This document shows positions 54,888 to 63,602 of a DNA stretch of 64,000 bases, piece after piece. The stretch spans positions 539,501 through 603,500 of the forward strand of contig BEIF01000001.1 of NCBI GenBank assembly GCA_002898215.1. Direction: 5' to 3'. Position 1 is the stretch's first letter. The number at the start of each line of letters is the position of its first letter. This DNA is from a bacterium HR29. GTDB lineage: Bacteria > Chloroflexota > Dehalococcoidia > Tepidiformales > Tepidiformaceae. A program made the position numbers and the translations under genes. The notes beneath the pieces were generated by a model, which was not told where the DNA came from, did no database searches, and saw only the letters and a program-made list of their open reading frames with translations.

Positions 54888-56081
54888 CTATGTTCGCCCG
54901 CGCTGCATCCGTTGCACCATCTCCTGTGGGATCTCGACGCCCGCGTCGACGAAGGCTTTCCCGATGGCGGCGGCATTGGGAGCGAAGATCGTCGCCCGGT
55001 TGGCCGAAACCCAATCGCGCGCCCGCACGGTGACGTCGGTCTGCCCCTGGAACCGCGGCGCGACGTAGCGGGCCAGCAGTTCGTAGGAGCGCCACAGCTT
55101 CTCCCGCGGCGCCCATTCGTGGGCCAGGACCAAGAGTCCGCCGAAGCCGCCCGACAGCTCGAAGAGGCGTTCGATCGCCTCGATTGCCTCGTCGGGGCTG
55201 CCGACGATGACGCCTCCCCGTTCGATGGCGGCCTCCAGCGTATCCTGCTCCGGGTCGGGTGGGCGCCCGAGCGTCTCTTCGAAGTACTCCTTGTTCCAGC
55301 GACGGTACCCCGCTTCGACGTCTCGGATAGCCTCCTCGCGGCTGTCGGCGAGGTACACGGGGAGCACGATGCGCCAGTCGCGGCGATGCACGGTGGTCCC
55401 CGCCTTCGCCGCCGATTCCTCGACCAGGCTCCACGTCCGCTGGAGGGAGATGAGGCCTCCCGGCTGGTGGGCGCCGACCGAAAGGACGCCGACGCCGTGC
55501 TTGCCGGCGGTGGTCGGTCCGGCGGGGGAGAAGGTGCTGGCGACGGCTACGAACATGTGCGGCTTCGTGTACGGCGCGAGCTGCAGGCGGGCCTCCCGGA
55601 GCACGAACCAATCCGTCTCCATGGAGACGACCTCGCCCCGGAAGAGGGCCAGGATAGCGCCCAGCGCCTCGTCCATTCGGCGACGTTGGGTGAGCGGGTC
55701 GATGCCCATCATGTAGGCGTCGGAGGTGAGCGCGCCCGGTCCCACACCGAGCATGGCTCGGCCACGGGTCATGTGGTCGAGCTGCACCATGCGGTCGGCC
55801 ACCATCAAGGGATGGTGGTAGGGCAGGCTGACGACTCCCGTGCCAAGGCGGATGTGCTTCGTCCGCTGGGCCGCGGCCGCGATCATGATTTCCGGCGAGG
55901 CGATGATCTCCCAGCCCGCGCTGTGGTGTTCGCCGATCCACGCCTCGTCGTAATCGAGACGGTCCAGGTGCTCGATGAGCTCGAGGTCCCGCTCGAGCGC
56001 CACGGTCGGGTTTTCGCCCAGCGGGTGGAATGGCGCCAGGAAGATTCCGAACTTCAGCCGTTCCGGCCGGTACACGCTCAC
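54888..56081 (-). CDS. LLM class flavin-dependent oxidoreductase, 397 aa
   Basis: A luciferase-like (TIM-barrel) monooxygenase using FMN or F420. LKFGIFLAPFHPLGENP at the start, DEAWIGEHHSAGWEI, IRLGTGVVSLPYHHP and RAMLGVGPGALTSDA are family patches. I chose GTG 56081 (MSVYRPERLKFG); GTG 56075 is equally in frame and the longer open frame upstream crosses a promoter. A flavin reductase gene is divergent from it across a shared palindrome, and could supply reduced flavin. Confidence 0.9.
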   Translation of the reverse strand: MSVYRPERLKFGIFLAPFHPLGENPTVALERDLELIEHLDRLDYDEAWIGEHHSAGWEIIASPEIMIAAAAQRTKHIRLGTGVVSLPYHHPLMVADRMVQLDHMTRGRAMLGVGPGALTSDAYMMGIDPLTQRRRMDEALGAILALFRGEVVSMETDWFVLREARLQLAPYTKPHMFVAVASTFSPAGPTTAGKHGVGVLSVGAHQPGGLISLQRTWSLVEESAAKAGTTVHRRDWRIVLPVYLADSREEAIRDVEAGYRRWNKEYFEETLGRPPDPEQDTLEAAIERGGVIVGSPDEAIEAIERLFELSGGFGGLLVLAHEWAPREKLWRSYELLARYVAPRFQGQTDVTVRARDWVSANRATIFAPNAAAIGKAFVDAGVEIPQEMVQRMQRGRT

Positions 56082-56103
56082 GGTCGCCCCCCGGAGGAAG
56101 TAT

Positions 56104-56125
56104 TTCGCCGTGGGCGAAGTATACT
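56104..56125. promoter_or_regulatory. 15-bp palindrome and overlapping -10 boxes in a divergent promoter
   Basis: TTCGCCGTGGGCGAA at 56104-56118 is a perfect inverted repeat around GTG. It adjoins AGTATACT (56118-56125), itself palindromic, so TATACT can be a -10 box on either strand. On the minus strand GTGACG at 56146-56141 is a fair -35 at 17 bp. The site lies between the LLM oxidoreductase and flavin reductase genes and looks like an operator. Confidence 0.5.
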
Positions 56126-56209
56126 CGCGACGGGGGTGGGCGTCACCCTGTGGCGGCGCTGCACGGAAGCCGGTATCGTTCGGCCATCGATGCCGCCCCC
56201 GGAGGAGCC

Positions 56210-56710
56210 ATGACTCACGCACCCCGTACCGTCGACGCCGCTGCCTTCCGCGAGGCGATGGCGCGGTTCGCCAGCGGCGTCACCGTCGTGACCGCCCGCT
56301 CGGCGCGCGACGGCCGGCTGGCGGGGTTCACCGCCAGCGCCTTCTCCTCCCTCTCCCTCGATCCTCCGCTCGTACTCGTCTGCCTCGACCGACGGGCCGA
56401 CTCGTACCGGGTCTTCTCGGAGGCGGAGGCGATGGCCGTCAGCGTGCTCGCCCACGGCCAGCACGACCTCGCCCTCCACTTCGCCTCGAAGGGGATCGAC
56501 AAGTTCTCCGGCCGAGCGCTGGAGCGCGGCGAGGCCACGGGGCTGCCGCTAATACCCGGTGCGCTCGCCCACATCGAATGCGCCATGCACGACCGCCTCG
56601 AGGGAGGAGACCACGTCATCCTCGTCGGCCGGGTGCTACGTGCAGCCGTCGGCGAAGGCGAGCCGCTCGTCCACTACAACCGCGCCTTCGGCCGGTTCGT
56701 GCGCGGCTAA
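56210..56710 (+). CDS. flavin reductase family protein, 166 aa
   Basis: A small FMN-binding split-barrel protein of the flavin reductase (HpaC-like) family: FREAMARFASGVTVVTA, GFTASAFSSLSLDPPLVLVCL and the His-containing LHFASKGIDKFSG loop are typical. It makes reduced FMN or FAD for a partner monooxygenase; the divergent LLM enzyme is the obvious candidate by position. The ribosome-binding site GGAGGAG precedes the ATG. Its stop overlaps the convergent ABC ATPase gene by 4 bp. Confidence 0.9.
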   Translation: MTHAPRTVDAAAFREAMARFASGVTVVTARSARDGRLAGFTASAFSSLSLDPPLVLVCLDRRADSYRVFSEAEAMAVSVLAHGQHDLALHFASKGIDKFSGRALERGEATGLPLIPGALAHIECAMHDRLEGGDHVILVGRVLRAAVGEGEPLVHYNRAFGRFVRG

Positions 56711-57735
56711 CGCTCGGCGACAAGCCGCGGTTCGCCTGCGACGCGGACGCCCACCGTCGAACCGGGCTCGGGGCGACCCGGTCCGAGCGTCCGCACGCGC
56801 ACGGTGGTCCCGCTGGGCAGGGCCAGCGTGATGAGCTGGTCGTGGCCGAAGTAGTTCAGCCCCACGACACGGGCAGGGATGCCATCGGCTGCGAGCGCGA
56901 GCTCCTCGGGTCGGAGCATCACGTCGAAGCGGCCCCCAGGTGGTGTCGGCGAGCGGAAGCACCCCAACTCGAATTCGATGATGCCGTCGCGGATGCGGGT
57001 CACGGGAAGGAAGTTCGCCTCGCCGACGAACTCCGCCACCGCGCGCGTTGCCGGCCGGCGGTACACCTCCTCTGCCGTCCCCACCTGGGCGATCTGCCCC
57101 TCGATGAGCACGGCCACCCGACCAGGGAGGCTGAGCGCCTCCTTCTGGTCGTGGGTCACAACGATAGCGGTGATGCCGGCAGTGCGGAGGATGCGGAGGA
57201 CATCCTCGCGGACGCGCGCCCGTAGGCCGGCGTCCAGGTTCGAAAACGGCTCATCCAGGAGCACCAGCACCGGCTCGGCCGCCAAGGTTCGGGCCAGGGC
57301 GACCCGCTGCTGCTGCCCGCCGGAAAGCTCGTGGGGCATGCGCCGTTCGGCGCCGCTCAGCCCCACCAGGTCGAGCAGTTCCGCCACGCGGCGTCGCTTG
57401 TCGACGCCCCGCGGGATCCCGAAAGCGACGTTGGCGGCGACATCGAGGTGGGGGAAAAGGGCGTACTCCTGGAAGACCAAGCCGACGCGGCGGCGTTCGG
57501 GGGGGACGGAACCGCGAGGCGAGGCGAGGACGCGTCCGTCGAGGATGACCTCCCCACTGTCGGGCTGCTCGAGGCCCGCGATGATGCGAAGGAGGGTCGT
57601 CTTGCCGCAGCCGCTCGGCCCGACCAAGGCGAGGGTCTCGCCGCGCTCGACGGTGAGGTCCAAGCCGCGGAGCACCTCGTTGGCGCCGAAGCGCTTCCGG
57701 ATGCCCCTCAGCTCGAGAAGGTGCGTTCCGTCCAC
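56707..57735 (-). CDS. fbpC: iron(III) ABC transporter ATPase (FbpC-like), 342 aa
   Basis: Walker A GPSGCGKTT, Q-loop VFQEYALFPHL, signature LSGGQQQR, Walker B VLVLLDEPFSNLD and the His switch VTHDQ are complete, and the C-terminal regulatory TOBE-like domain resembles that of FbpC/AfuC. It powers uptake with the permease and binding protein encoded upstream. The GTG start at 57735 lies 28 bp inside the permease gene. Confidence 0.92.
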   Translation of the reverse strand: MDGTHLLELRGIRKRFGANEVLRGLDLTVERGETLALVGPSGCGKTTLLRIIAGLEQPDSGEVILDGRVLASPRGSVPPERRRVGLVFQEYALFPHLDVAANVAFGIPRGVDKRRRVAELLDLVGLSGAERRMPHELSGGQQQRVALARTLAAEPVLVLLDEPFSNLDAGLRARVREDVLRILRTAGITAIVVTHDQKEALSLPGRVAVLIEGQIAQVGTAEEVYRRPATRAVAEFVGEANFLPVTRIRDGIIEFELGCFRSPTPPGGRFDVMLRPEELALAADGIPARVVGLNYFGHDQLITLALPSGTTVRVRTLGPGRPEPGSTVGVRVAGEPRLVAER

Positions 57736-59279
57736 AACAGCACTCCCACGAAACAGGCCGAGAGGCCCACGATGGCCAAGGCGAAGGGAGCAGCCTCGGC
57801 GAACATCGCATCTTGAGTATAGCTAAACATCCGTGTTGCGAGCGTCGAAAAATCGAGCGGAGCCAGGATGAGGGTGATGGGCAGCTCCTTGACCGCGCCG
57901 ATGAAGGCGAGCGCCCCGCCGGCGGCGGCACCCCGCCACACGATCGGGAGGGTGACGCGTACGAACGTCTTCACGGGGCCTGCGCCCAGGGTGCGCGCCG
58001 ATTCCTCGAGGCGCGGGGAGGCCTGGCGGACAGCGGCACGGACGGGCCCCATCGCCTCGGAGAGGACGTGCAGCGAGAGGGCGAAGACGAGGAGCGGCAA
58101 GCTGCCGTAGAGAGCGGGCGCTGCCCGCAGGGTGAAGAACACCCATGCCAGGGCGAAGGCGAGCGGCGGGACTGCATAGCCGACGTACGCCAGGCGCTCG
58201 ACTGCTTGCGCCCCGGGAAGGCGGGCACGCGCGGCGGTGAAAGCGATGGGGAGTGCCACCGCCACGCTCATCGCCGCCGCGGCGCCGGCTGCCGTGACCG
58301 AATTGCCGAACGCCTCCCGCAATCCGGCGGCGTGGCCCGCGGGGAACCGGGATGCGAGGTCGAGGAGCGCGACCAGGGGGAGGACGACCGCCACGAGTGG
58401 CGGCAAGGCTGCCGCGGCGACCGCCACCGGCTCCCACCGGCCGAGGCGCGTCGGGCGCCTCCGGCGGGGCGCGCCAGTCCCGGTTCTGGCGAGGCGAAGC
58501 CGGCGGAGGAGGAGCCAATCCCCGGCGAGGAGGAGCGCCGTGAGCGCGACCAGCAGCAGGGCGAGCCAGGCGGCGTAGGTGCGGTCGAAGGCAGCGCTGT
58601 ACTGCAAATAGATGGCGAAGGAGTACGTTTCGTATCGCAAGAGGCTCACCGTACCGAAATCGGCGATCGCGTGGAGGGCGACGAGCAGGCCGCCGCCGAG
58701 CAGTGCTGGGCGCAGTTGGGGGAGCGTCACGCTGAGGAAGGCGGCGAGCCTGCCCCTCCCCAACGAACGGGCCGATTCCTCCAGGGCGGGGTCGACGCCC
58801 AGGAGGGCCGCACGAAGGCTGAGGTACTGGTACGGGTAGGTAATCAGGGTGAGCACGATGAGGGCTCCCCAGAAGCCGCTCGGTCGGGGCAGCGGATACA
58901 GCCCTCCCGGGCCGGTAGCCGCGAGGATCACGAACGCCCCAACGTAGCCCGGGATGGCGAGGGGGAGGGTCAGGAGGACGTCGAAGAGACGCCGCGCCGG
59001 GAGGTCGGTCCGTACGGTGAGCATGGCGAGCGGCAGGGCGATGGCGGTGGTCGTGACGACGAGGGCGGCGGCCAGTAGCAGGGTGTTTCGGAGCAGCTCG
59101 GCGTTCCGCCGGCGGAGCACCAGTTCCTCCACGGTGGCCAGGTCGGCCTCGAACGCGCGAAGCGCCAGGTAGGCAAGCGGGACGAGGAGCCCTCCTGCAG
59201 CGAGGGCCACTGGGATGGCGAGGGGCAGAGCGGCGACGGCGGCACGGGGCCGGATGTGGGCGAGGGCCATGGAGCGCAT
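57708..59279 (-). CDS. fbpB: iron(III) ABC transporter permease with two fused transmembrane units (FbpB-like), 523 aa
   Basis: About twelve helices with two EAA coupling loops, ALEESARSLGRGRLAAFLSVTLPQ in the first half and RLEESARTLGAGPVKTFVRVTLPIV in the second, the internal duplication typical of FbpB-type ferric iron permeases. ATGs at 59279 and 59270 are both possible. The gene lies between the lipoprotein gene and the ATPase gene in the transport operon. Confidence 0.93.
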   Translation of the reverse strand: MRSMALAHIRPRAAVAALPLAIPVALAAGGLLVPLAYLALRAFEADLATVEELVLRRRNAELLRNTLLLAAALVVTTTAIALPLAMLTVRTDLPARRLFDVLLTLPLAIPGYVGAFVILAATGPGGLYPLPRPSGFWGALIVLTLITYPYQYLSLRAALLGVDPALEESARSLGRGRLAAFLSVTLPQLRPALLGGGLLVALHAIADFGTVSLLRYETYSFAIYLQYSAAFDRTYAAWLALLLVALTALLLAGDWLLLRRLRLARTGTGAPRRRRPTRLGRWEPVAVAAAALPPLVAVVLPLVALLDLASRFPAGHAAGLREAFGNSVTAAGAAAAMSVAVALPIAFTAARARLPGAQAVERLAYVGYAVPPLAFALAWVFFTLRAAPALYGSLPLLVFALSLHVLSEAMGPVRAAVRQASPRLEESARTLGAGPVKTFVRVTLPIVWRGAAAGGALAFIGAVKELPITLILAPLDFSTLATRMFSYTQDAMFAEAAPFALAIVGLSACFVGVLLWTERTFSS

Positions 59280-59346
59280 CCTATCGGGGCCTGCTGCGGT
59301 CCGGCAGCAGGCCCCGGCTTCGAGGTTCAGCGCGGGTGTCGCGCGC

Positions 59347-60453
59347 TCAGTTCAGCCCCGCCTCGCGGAGAAGCTGCAACGCTCGCTCCAGCGGAAGCTG
59401 CTCCAGCTGGATCGAGGGCCCTTGTCGGACAGCCTGCTCCAGAGGCAGGAGGCGCGGGTCGGGCACGACCTCTTCGATGAGGGGGTACTCTCCGATGTTC
59501 CCCACGAAGTACTGCTGCGCCTTCTCCGAGAGGAGGTATTGGAGGAAGGCACGTGCTGCCGGGACGTTCTTCGCCGTCTTCAGGATCCCGGCACCGGTGA
59601 CCAAGGCCAAGTTGCCCGGGTCGCCTTGTTCGAACTGCGTCATGGCGATGGAGTAACCCGCACGCTGGAAGCGGACCACGTAGTAGTGGTTGGTGGATGC
59701 CAGGTCGATTTCCCCGGCGCGCATCGCCTCGAGCATCGCCGGGTTGGAGGGGTACGCCTTCGGCTGGAGCGCCTTCATCTCCTCGAGCCACTGCCGTGCC
59801 GCCTCCTCACCGTGGACGGCGATGATGCCCGCAAGCATGTCCTGGAAGCTCGAATACGTCGGCGTCCAGCCGATGCGCCCCTGGAGGCCGTTCTCGCGCG
59901 CGAAGCGGGGCAGGTCGAGGATGGACTTGGGAAGCTGTTCCGGCTTCAGCCTGTCCGGGTGGTAGGCGAGGACCCGCAGCCGCATCGTGACCGGCAACCA
60001 GGAACGCGAGTCGGGTACGAACGCGGCCGGGAGGCTCAGGAGCTCGTCGTCGAGCGGGGCGAGGAGCCCGAGGCTGCTGGCGCGGCCGAGGGCCCCGGCG
60101 GTGTTCGCCCAGAAGACGTCCGCCGGGGAGCGGTCACCCTCTTCCTGGAGGGTGGCCAGCATCTGGGCGTCGGAGCCGAACTTCAGCTCCACGTCGATCC
60201 CGGTGTCCTTCTCGAACTGCTGCACGAGCGGCTCGACAAGGTTCTGGCCCCGCCCCGCGTACACCACCAGGGTGCCGCCGACGGTCGGCGTCGGTTCGGG
60301 GGTCGCCGCTCCTTGGGTGGCAGTGGCGGCTGGGCTCGTCGGTTGCGGCGTCGGGGTCGGTTCGCCGTCGTCACCGCATGCCGCGACAGCAGCGAAGAGG
60401 GCCAAGCCGACGGCGACCAGGCCGAAGCGCCGAAGTTGGCGTGTCACAATCAT
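59347..60453 (-). CDS. fbpA: iron(III) ABC transporter substrate-binding lipoprotein (FbpA-like), 368 aa
   Basis: A lipobox AVAAC-G near residue 26 anchors the protein outside the membrane, followed by a Thr/Pro-rich linker. The binding domain starts TLVVYAGRGQNLVEPLVQQFEKDTGI, as in FbpA. A YY pair in NHYYVVRF matches the iron-coordinating Tyr region of ferric-binding proteins. This ligand is not proven; thiamine and spermidine relatives exist. A palindrome just upstream may be its metal-responsive operator. Confidence 0.88.
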   Translation of the reverse strand: MIVTRQLRRFGLVAVGLALFAAVAACGDDGEPTPTPQPTSPAATATQGAATPEPTPTVGGTLVVYAGRGQNLVEPLVQQFEKDTGIDVELKFGSDAQMLATLQEEGDRSPADVFWANTAGALGRASSLGLLAPLDDELLSLPAAFVPDSRSWLPVTMRLRVLAYHPDRLKPEQLPKSILDLPRFARENGLQGRIGWTPTYSSFQDMLAGIIAVHGEEAARQWLEEMKALQPKAYPSNPAMLEAMRAGEIDLASTNHYYVVRFQRAGYSIAMTQFEQGDPGNLALVTGAGILKTAKNVPAARAFLQYLLSEKAQQYFVGNIGEYPLIEEVVPDPRLLPLEQAVRQGPSIQLEQLPLERALQLLREAGLN

Positions 60454-60479
60454 CCCAATGGCGCCTCCGTAGCTTGGAA

Positions 60480-60495
60480 ATTAGGCACTCCTAAT
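60480..60495. promoter_or_regulatory. palindrome upstream of the iron transporter operon
   Basis: ATTAGGCACTCCTAAT is an inverted repeat of ATTAGG/CCTAAT around a 4-bp centre, 26 bp before the fbpA start. TTAGG...CCTAA arms recall DtxR/IdeR-type iron boxes, but those have a longer centre, so the match is partial. TAATTT on the minus strand overlaps it and could be a -10 box. Confidence 0.5.
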
Positions 60496-60552
60496 GCCAG
60501 CAAAGAGCGTACCTTTCGCCGAGCCCACGTGCAAACCACCGGGCCGTTCGGC

Positions 60553-61692
60553 TCAGCCGCCAGTGCCCCGAGGCGCCGCCGTGCGCCCCCGGATCCAGGC
60601 TTCGTACGCGAAGGGGGAGACTTCGGAGGGTTTGATCTCGCTGCGCCCGCCCCAGAAGACGTTCGTGTACCCGAATTCGATGCCCGCTTCCCGCAGGTGG
60701 CGGTCGATCGCCTCCTTGTGGGCCAGCACCCAGGACTTCTCGCGACCGTGCACCACCGCCATGATGTTCACGTTTCCGAACTCGGGCCCCGCCTCGCGCC
60801 AGTACGCGTGGGTCACGACGTGGTGGCGGGCTACCTCCCGGCCTGCGTCGATCTCGCGACCGCGCGGTACCGCCCAATGGAAGAGGGCGTTGTACCGTGT
60901 CACCCGCTCGCCGGCACCGTTCGGCTTCACGTGTTCGAGGAAGGTCGAGAAGCGCCCGATGAGCCCCCGTCGCTCGAGGGCGCGGACCGTGCGGAGAAAG
61001 TCGGCGTAGGCGATGCCGGCCTCCGCCGCGCGGCGCCGCCACAGGTCGCGGCCGACTTCTGCGGCTGTGACCTCCCGCTTCAGGGCGAGCAGCACCCGCC
61101 ACTCCTCGTCGTCCAGTTCGACGAGGCGAACCGGCTGCGGCTCGGGAAGGAGCTCGCTACGGCTCCCCGGAGGGAGGTCGCGCCGCCGTACGTGCCCCAC
61201 GCCGAGCGTGAAGAGGTACTTCGCCGGCATGATGCGGAAGGCCTCGGCACCCACCTCCTCTCCCAGCAGCTCGCAATGACGCTCCAGCGTATGGGGTGGG
61301 GGAACCTTCACCGTTGTCCAGAGGCGGTAGGAGGCGCCGGGTGAGGTGGGGTCGGTGGTCCGCACCACCACGTGTCCCGTGAAGGGGTCGTGCGTGAACA
61401 TCCAGTCGAAGGCCTCGCGCAACCGCTCTTCGGGCACGCGCCATGCCACCAGGGCGCCCTGGGCGAGGTTGGTCGTGACGAGCGTCTGTCGGATGCGTCG
61501 GATGGTCCCCGCCTCCAGCATCGCCCGCAGCCGTTCGACCACGACCGCAGCGTCGAGGCCGGTCCGCTGGGCGATAGCGCCGATGGGGTCCTCGAAGAAG
61601 CCCTGGAGCTGATCTTCGGAGACGCGAAGGATCGCCTCGTTGACGGGGTCGGTCGTGGCTACGGGCACCGGACAGGCGAATGCCACGTTCAC
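60553..61692 (-). CDS. ahbAB: siroheme decarboxylase, AhbA-AhbB fusion, 379 aa
   Basis: Two Lrp/AsnC-like halves are visible, each with a winged helix then a ferredoxin-like domain: the first with TGLDAAVVVERLRAMLEAGTIRRIRQTL, the second with DFLRTVRALERRGLIGRFSTFLEH. AhbA and AhbB form a complex that removes two acetate carboxyls from siroheme to give didecarboxysiroheme in the alternative heme pathway; NirDLGH of heme d1 synthesis are relatives. VTRYNALFHWAVP and VTHAYWREAGPEFGNVNIM are near the known active-site patches. It overlaps hemA by 4 bp and ends the heme operon. Confidence 0.9.
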   Translation of the reverse strand: MNVAFACPVPVATTDPVNEAILRVSEDQLQGFFEDPIGAIAQRTGLDAAVVVERLRAMLEAGTIRRIRQTLVTTNLAQGALVAWRVPEERLREAFDWMFTHDPFTGHVVVRTTDPTSPGASYRLWTTVKVPPPHTLERHCELLGEEVGAEAFRIMPAKYLFTLGVGHVRRRDLPPGSRSELLPEPQPVRLVELDDEEWRVLLALKREVTAAEVGRDLWRRRAAEAGIAYADFLRTVRALERRGLIGRFSTFLEHVKPNGAGERVTRYNALFHWAVPRGREIDAGREVARHHVVTHAYWREAGPEFGNVNIMAVVHGREKSWVLAHKEAIDRHLREAGIEFGYTNVFWGGRSEIKPSEVSPFAYEAWIRGRTAAPRGTGG

Positions 61693-62801
61693 TCCTCCTC
61701 GCGGGTGGGGTCGAGCAACCGGAGCAGCTCCGCCGCCAGGTGGGGGTCGGCCCGCCGGAGGCGTTCGGACGGCGCGTGGAAGAGCCGGTTGACGAGCGAC
61801 TTCGTGATGAGGTCGACCGTCTCGGGCGCCAGTTCCGGGTGCAACTCCCGGATGCGGGCAGCTTCGGCACGGCGAGCACGCTCGACGCGCTGGCGGAAGG
61901 CGCCCACGTACGTATCGGCGTCTTCGGCTGCCATCGCCAGGCGGCGGTCGAGGGCCTCGGCCGCTCGCTTGCGAAGCTCGGCACGGCGCGCACCGCCGTG
62001 GGAGGTCGGCCGTTCGGCCGTCAGCAGGTCGCGAATGGTGAGAAGGGGCAGCGTGCTCTCGCCGGTGAAGTTCCTGGGGGTTCCCAGGTCGACGATCAGG
62101 CGCCGCACCGGGGGTACGTCCGAACGCAGGTCGAGGGGCTCGGCCGCCGAGCCGAGACAGCCGATGAGGACCTCGGGCGCGGGAAGCTCCCGGAGGCGGG
62201 AGAGTGGGTGCCAGGCGAAGCCGCCGGCAGCGAACCAGTGCGACTCGGGGTGCCGCCGGCTCACGACGACCACGGGTTCGAAGCCGAGCTCCTGCGCCCG
62301 CTGGGCTACCAGACGCCCCATCTGACCGACGCCGAGGACCGCCGCCGCACCGTCCGGGTTAATTCGAGCGAGGCGTAGGGCGCGGTCGAGCAGGTGCCCG
62401 GAGTGCCCTACGAACCGAGCGGCGCTTCGGACGTCGCGGGCAGCCGCGACCGCCAGGTCGCCGAGGGCGCGCAGCCAGGGCGGCGCGTGGTGGAGGGCTG
62501 CTCGGACCTGGCCCAGGATCTCCGGCTCTCCCAGGACGACCGAGTGGAGGCCGGCCGCGACTTCGGTCAGGTGGCGGAGAGCGGCGAGCCCCTCGAGCTG
62601 GAGCGGCGCGTCGCAGCCACAGGCCGCCGACCGGTGGTACACCTCGGTTCGCTGGCAAGAGCGCACCACGGCGGCATCGGTGCCGTGTCGGGCCGCCGCG
62701 GCCTCGATGGCCGCTGCCGACGCGCGGTCGCACGACGTCGTGTCCCAGCAGCAAGCCCGGAGTTCGCGCAGGCTGGATTGCAGCTCGCTGGCGTTGCCCA
62801 T
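61689..62801 (-). CDS. hemA: glutamyl-tRNA reductase, short and divergent
   Basis: HemA starts tetrapyrrole synthesis by reducing Glu-tRNA to glutamate-1-semialdehyde. The catalytic Cys is in VRSCQRTEVYH, and AAGLHSVVLGEPEILGQVRAAL and the nucleotide-binding VLGVGQMGRLVA are recognisable, followed by RLIVDLGTPRNF. The length of 370 is below the usual 400-450, and several loops are shortened, but no key residue I know is missing. It is two bases after hemQ and four into ahbAB. Confidence 0.92.
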   Translation of the reverse strand: MGNASELQSSLRELRACCWDTTSCDRASAAAIEAAAARHGTDAAVVRSCQRTEVYHRSAACGCDAPLQLEGLAALRHLTEVAAGLHSVVLGEPEILGQVRAALHHAPPWLRALGDLAVAAARDVRSAARFVGHSGHLLDRALRLARINPDGAAAVLGVGQMGRLVAQRAQELGFEPVVVVSRRHPESHWFAAGGFAWHPLSRLRELPAPEVLIGCLGSAAEPLDLRSDVPPVRRLIVDLGTPRNFTGESTLPLLTIRDLLTAERPTSHGGARRAELRKRAAEALDRRLAMAAEDADTYVGAFRQRVERARRAEAARIRELHPELAPETVDLITKSLVNRLFHAPSERLRRADPHLAAELLRLLDPTREEE

Positions 62802-62803
62802 CG

Positions 62804-63589
62804 CTATCCAATGTGCTCCATGACCTCGCGGATGGGCACCCTCCGACAGGTGAACATCGGTGTATCGCGGAGCGTGTACTGGCTCGCCTCGGTGAAGCGC
62901 AGCCGCTCCACGAGGTCCACGAACTCCTGGGGGTAGTCCGAGTCGAACGCAACGACGAACTCCTGGTCGTCGATGCCGTAGCTGTAGCTCGTGTTCAGCC
63001 TTACCCCTTTGAACGGGCTGGAGGCGTAGATGTGCTCGTCCATCATCCCTTGGCGGGCGTGAGGCGAGAGGTCGTACCAGGCGCGAGTCTTCACGAAGGG
63101 GTAGACGAACAGGTACTTCCCCTGGCCCGGGAGCAGCTCGACCCCTTCGCCCGACCCTTCGATGCGGTTGACGTACTGCGAGCGACGCTGAAGGGAGATG
63201 AAGTTGTACGGCTGGGTGAGATACCCGGCGAGTTTCGTGGCGTTCAGCGCTGCCTGCATCCGCTGGAAGGTGGCCAGGTCGTGGGAGATCCGCCACAGCA
63301 TGAAATCCGCATCCGCGCGCAGGCCGACGAGGGAGTAGGTGCGGATGATGAGGTCCTCCTCGCTCTCGGCCCAACGTTCGATGGTGGATGCGAACTCCTC
63401 CTTCATGCAGGCGCGTTCCTCCGGCGGGAGCCGCCGGAACTCCCGGTCGACTTTGAAGAACGCGTAGTTGAGGTACTGCCGCCGGCTGCGGTCCGGCGGG
63501 GGCAGGGTCACTTGTCCGCTCGGGTCGAGATTCACCATGCGCCCACGTCCGGGCTGCTGAGCGGTGGCGTTCTCGGTCGAATGGCTCAT
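62804..63589 (-). CDS. hemQ: HemQ-like chlorite dismutase family protein (coproheme decarboxylase), 261 aa
   Basis: HemQ converts Fe-coproporphyrin III to heme b by two oxidative decarboxylations. RRQYLNYAFFKVDREFRRLPPEE starts the domain, VKTRAWYDLSPHARQGMMDEH matches the family patch WYxLxxxxRxxMMxEH, and VRLNTSYSYGIDDQEFVVAFD and RFTEASQYT fill the second half. The His of MMDEH is where the heme ligand is expected. The Cys in MFTCRRV replaces the usual end. In the same operon as a siroheme decarboxylase, it may be the last enzyme of a hybrid route. The ATG at 63589 follows AAGGAGCTC. Confidence 0.88.
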   Translation of the reverse strand: MSHSTENATAQQPGRGRMVNLDPSGQVTLPPPDRSRRQYLNYAFFKVDREFRRLPPEERACMKEEFASTIERWAESEEDLIIRTYSLVGLRADADFMLWRISHDLATFQRMQAALNATKLAGYLTQPYNFISLQRRSQYVNRIEGSGEGVELLPGQGKYLFVYPFVKTRAWYDLSPHARQGMMDEHIYASSPFKGVRLNTSYSYGIDDQEFVVAFDSDYPQEFVDLVERLRFTEASQYTLRDTPMFTCRRVPIREVMEHIG

Positions 63590-63602
63590 GAGGCGAGCTC
63601 CT

